DNA from: Rhodospirillaceae bacterium
GTDB taxonomy: Bacteria; Pseudomonadota; Alphaproteobacteria; UBA8366; Aestuariispiraceae
Direction of reading: 5' to 3'
NCBI GenBank assembly: GCA_002709955.1
Contig: PAQY01000004.1
Span: 105,247 to 169,246 of the forward strand
Length of the DNA stretch: 64,000 nucleotides
Positions within the stretch are counted from its first letter, which is position 1. Each line of letters opens with the position of its first letter. The notes under the pieces are model-generated. The model saw nothing but the letters and a program-made list of their open reading frames with translations, did not search any database and had not been told where the DNA came from. This document shows, piece by piece, positions 63,505-64,000 of this stretch. The position numbers and the translations under genes were made by a program.

Positions 63505-63589
63505 GGAGGGATGCCCGAGTGGTTAAAGGGGACGGACTGTAAATCCGTTGGCTATGCCTACGTTGGTTCAAATCCAACTCCCTCCACCA
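63505..63589 (+). tRNA. tRNA-Tyr(GTA)
   Basis: 85 nt with acceptor GGAGGGA/TCCCTCC, a GGTTAAAGGG D-loop, anticodon loop CTGTAAA (GTA), a long variable arm as in class II tRNAs, T-arm GTTCAAATCC and encoded CCA. Confidence 0.96.
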
Positions 63590-63689
63590 CCGACGAGCGC
63601 CTGATGGGCAGTGACCCTATAGGCTGGCTGATATGTCGTGATGGACGGTGTCATAGGGCAAAAGACTTGGCCCTGTGGCTATGGTTTTT

Positions 63690-63763
63690 GCGGGTGTAGC
63701 TTAATGGTAAAGCTCCAGCCTTCCAAGCTGGCTATGAGGGTTCGATTCCCTTCACCCGCTCCA
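63690..63763 (+). tRNA. tRNA-Gly(TCC)
   Basis: 74 nt with acceptor GCGGGTG/CACCCGC, discriminator T, encoded CCA, anticodon stem CCAGC/GCTGG with loop CTTCCAA (TCC) and T-arm GGTTCGATTCCC. It lies 100 bases after tRNA-Tyr, before tuf. Confidence 0.96.
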
Positions 63764-63881
63764 GTAAGTCGGCGCAATTGGTCGGCCCGAACAGTTGGTT
63801 AAGGGTGCCTGTCGCGGGTTTTCGCAAGGCAATGGTCATCAGCGATCCGGATCGGTCGCAAACGGTAGGGAAGCGGAGAAC

Positions 63882-64000
63882 ATGGGTAAGGAAAAGTTCC
63901 AGCGTACGAAGCCGCATTGCAACATCGGCACGATTGGTCACGTTGACCATGGTAAGACGACGTTGACGGCAGCGATCACGAAAGTGTTGGCGGAAACCGG
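63882..64000 (+). CDS. tuf: Elongation factor Tu (3' end outside window)
   Basis: The first 39 codons are present. The start [16 protein letters not shown] is followed by [15 protein letters not shown], the EF-Tu P-loop (G1). AGCGGAG lies just before the ATG. EF-Tu brings aminoacyl-tRNA to the ribosome. The gene follows tRNA-Tyr and tRNA-Gly, the usual tRNA-tufB arrangement, and probably shares their transcript. Confidence 0.97.
   Translation, partial: MGKEKFQRTKPHCNIGTIGHVDHGKTTLTAAITKVLAET

Noticed and set aside
63778..63966. 62-codon frame overlapping the tuf start
   Set aside because: It is an out-of-frame shadow of the tuf gene.

Overview
The window is chromosomal DNA from an alphaproteobacterium. 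This follows from the TIGR02186-SoeABC cluster, PraR-like XRE regulator, TipF-like EAL protein, TIGR01459 HAD protein, DUF1285 and DUF6111 proteins, a small SRP RNA just upstream of dnaX, and the tRNA-Tyr/tRNA-Gly/tuf block. The genus cannot be read from the sequence. Core genes are moderately GC-rich; several accessory stretches are clearly AT-richer.

Layout. 1-5.5 kb: putative cytoplasmic-facing sulfite dehydrogenase operon (TIGR02186 gene, soeA, soeB, soeC), with a palindromic repeat lodged between soeA and soeB. 5.5-8.6 kb: pyruvate kinase, an IclR regulator and UbiX. 8.6-10.5 kb: a sparse, partly very AT-rich stretch with a YdcH-like small protein, an XRE regulator and a tandem palindromic repeat. 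10.5-13.1 kb: class IV aminotransferase and a DmdB-like acyl-CoA ligase. 13.2-16.4 kb: an accessory cassette with a DUF4209/HEPN-like protein, a truncated gene copy paired with an 82-bp diverged repeat, and a tRNA-like remnant. 16.4-30.0 kb: an all-minus-strand block with T7-like gene order (capsid, decoration-like protein, terminator, two tail-tube or adaptor proteins, small internal protein, tail fibre, TerS, TerL, lysis genes), ending in two related toxin modules. Portal, scaffold, large internal core proteins, polymerase and integrase are absent.

30.6-64 kb returns to chromosomal genes: DUF952, pyrD, a TipF-like degenerate EAL protein, a HAD phosphatase, a class V aminotransferase, a MoxR-DUF58-DUF4159-membrane protein operon, DUF1285, a Nudix CoA pyrophosphatase, DUF6111, CCA-adding enzyme, a GDSL esterase, a patatin-like lipase, mutS, DUF4139, a glutamine amidotransferase, recR, ybaB and dnaX. 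Next come SRP RNA, a ThDP decarboxylase, fliN, a Sel1-repeat protein, a DUF218 protein, and a fusion of a flippase-like membrane domain with an O-antigen ligase. The window ends with tRNA-Thr, rlmB, tRNA-Tyr, tRNA-Gly and the start of tuf.

Gene groups. SoeABC would oxidise cytoplasmic sulfite and pass electrons to quinone; a DmdB-like ligase nearby hints at organosulfur use. RecR, YbaB and DnaX form the usual replication/repair cluster beside SRP RNA. The most unusual parts are the portal-less T7-like block with tandem toxin modules, a bipartite repeat family whose leading TAG is the stop codon of two adjacent genes, and a repeat-derived reading frame that links soeA to soeB by stop/start overlaps.
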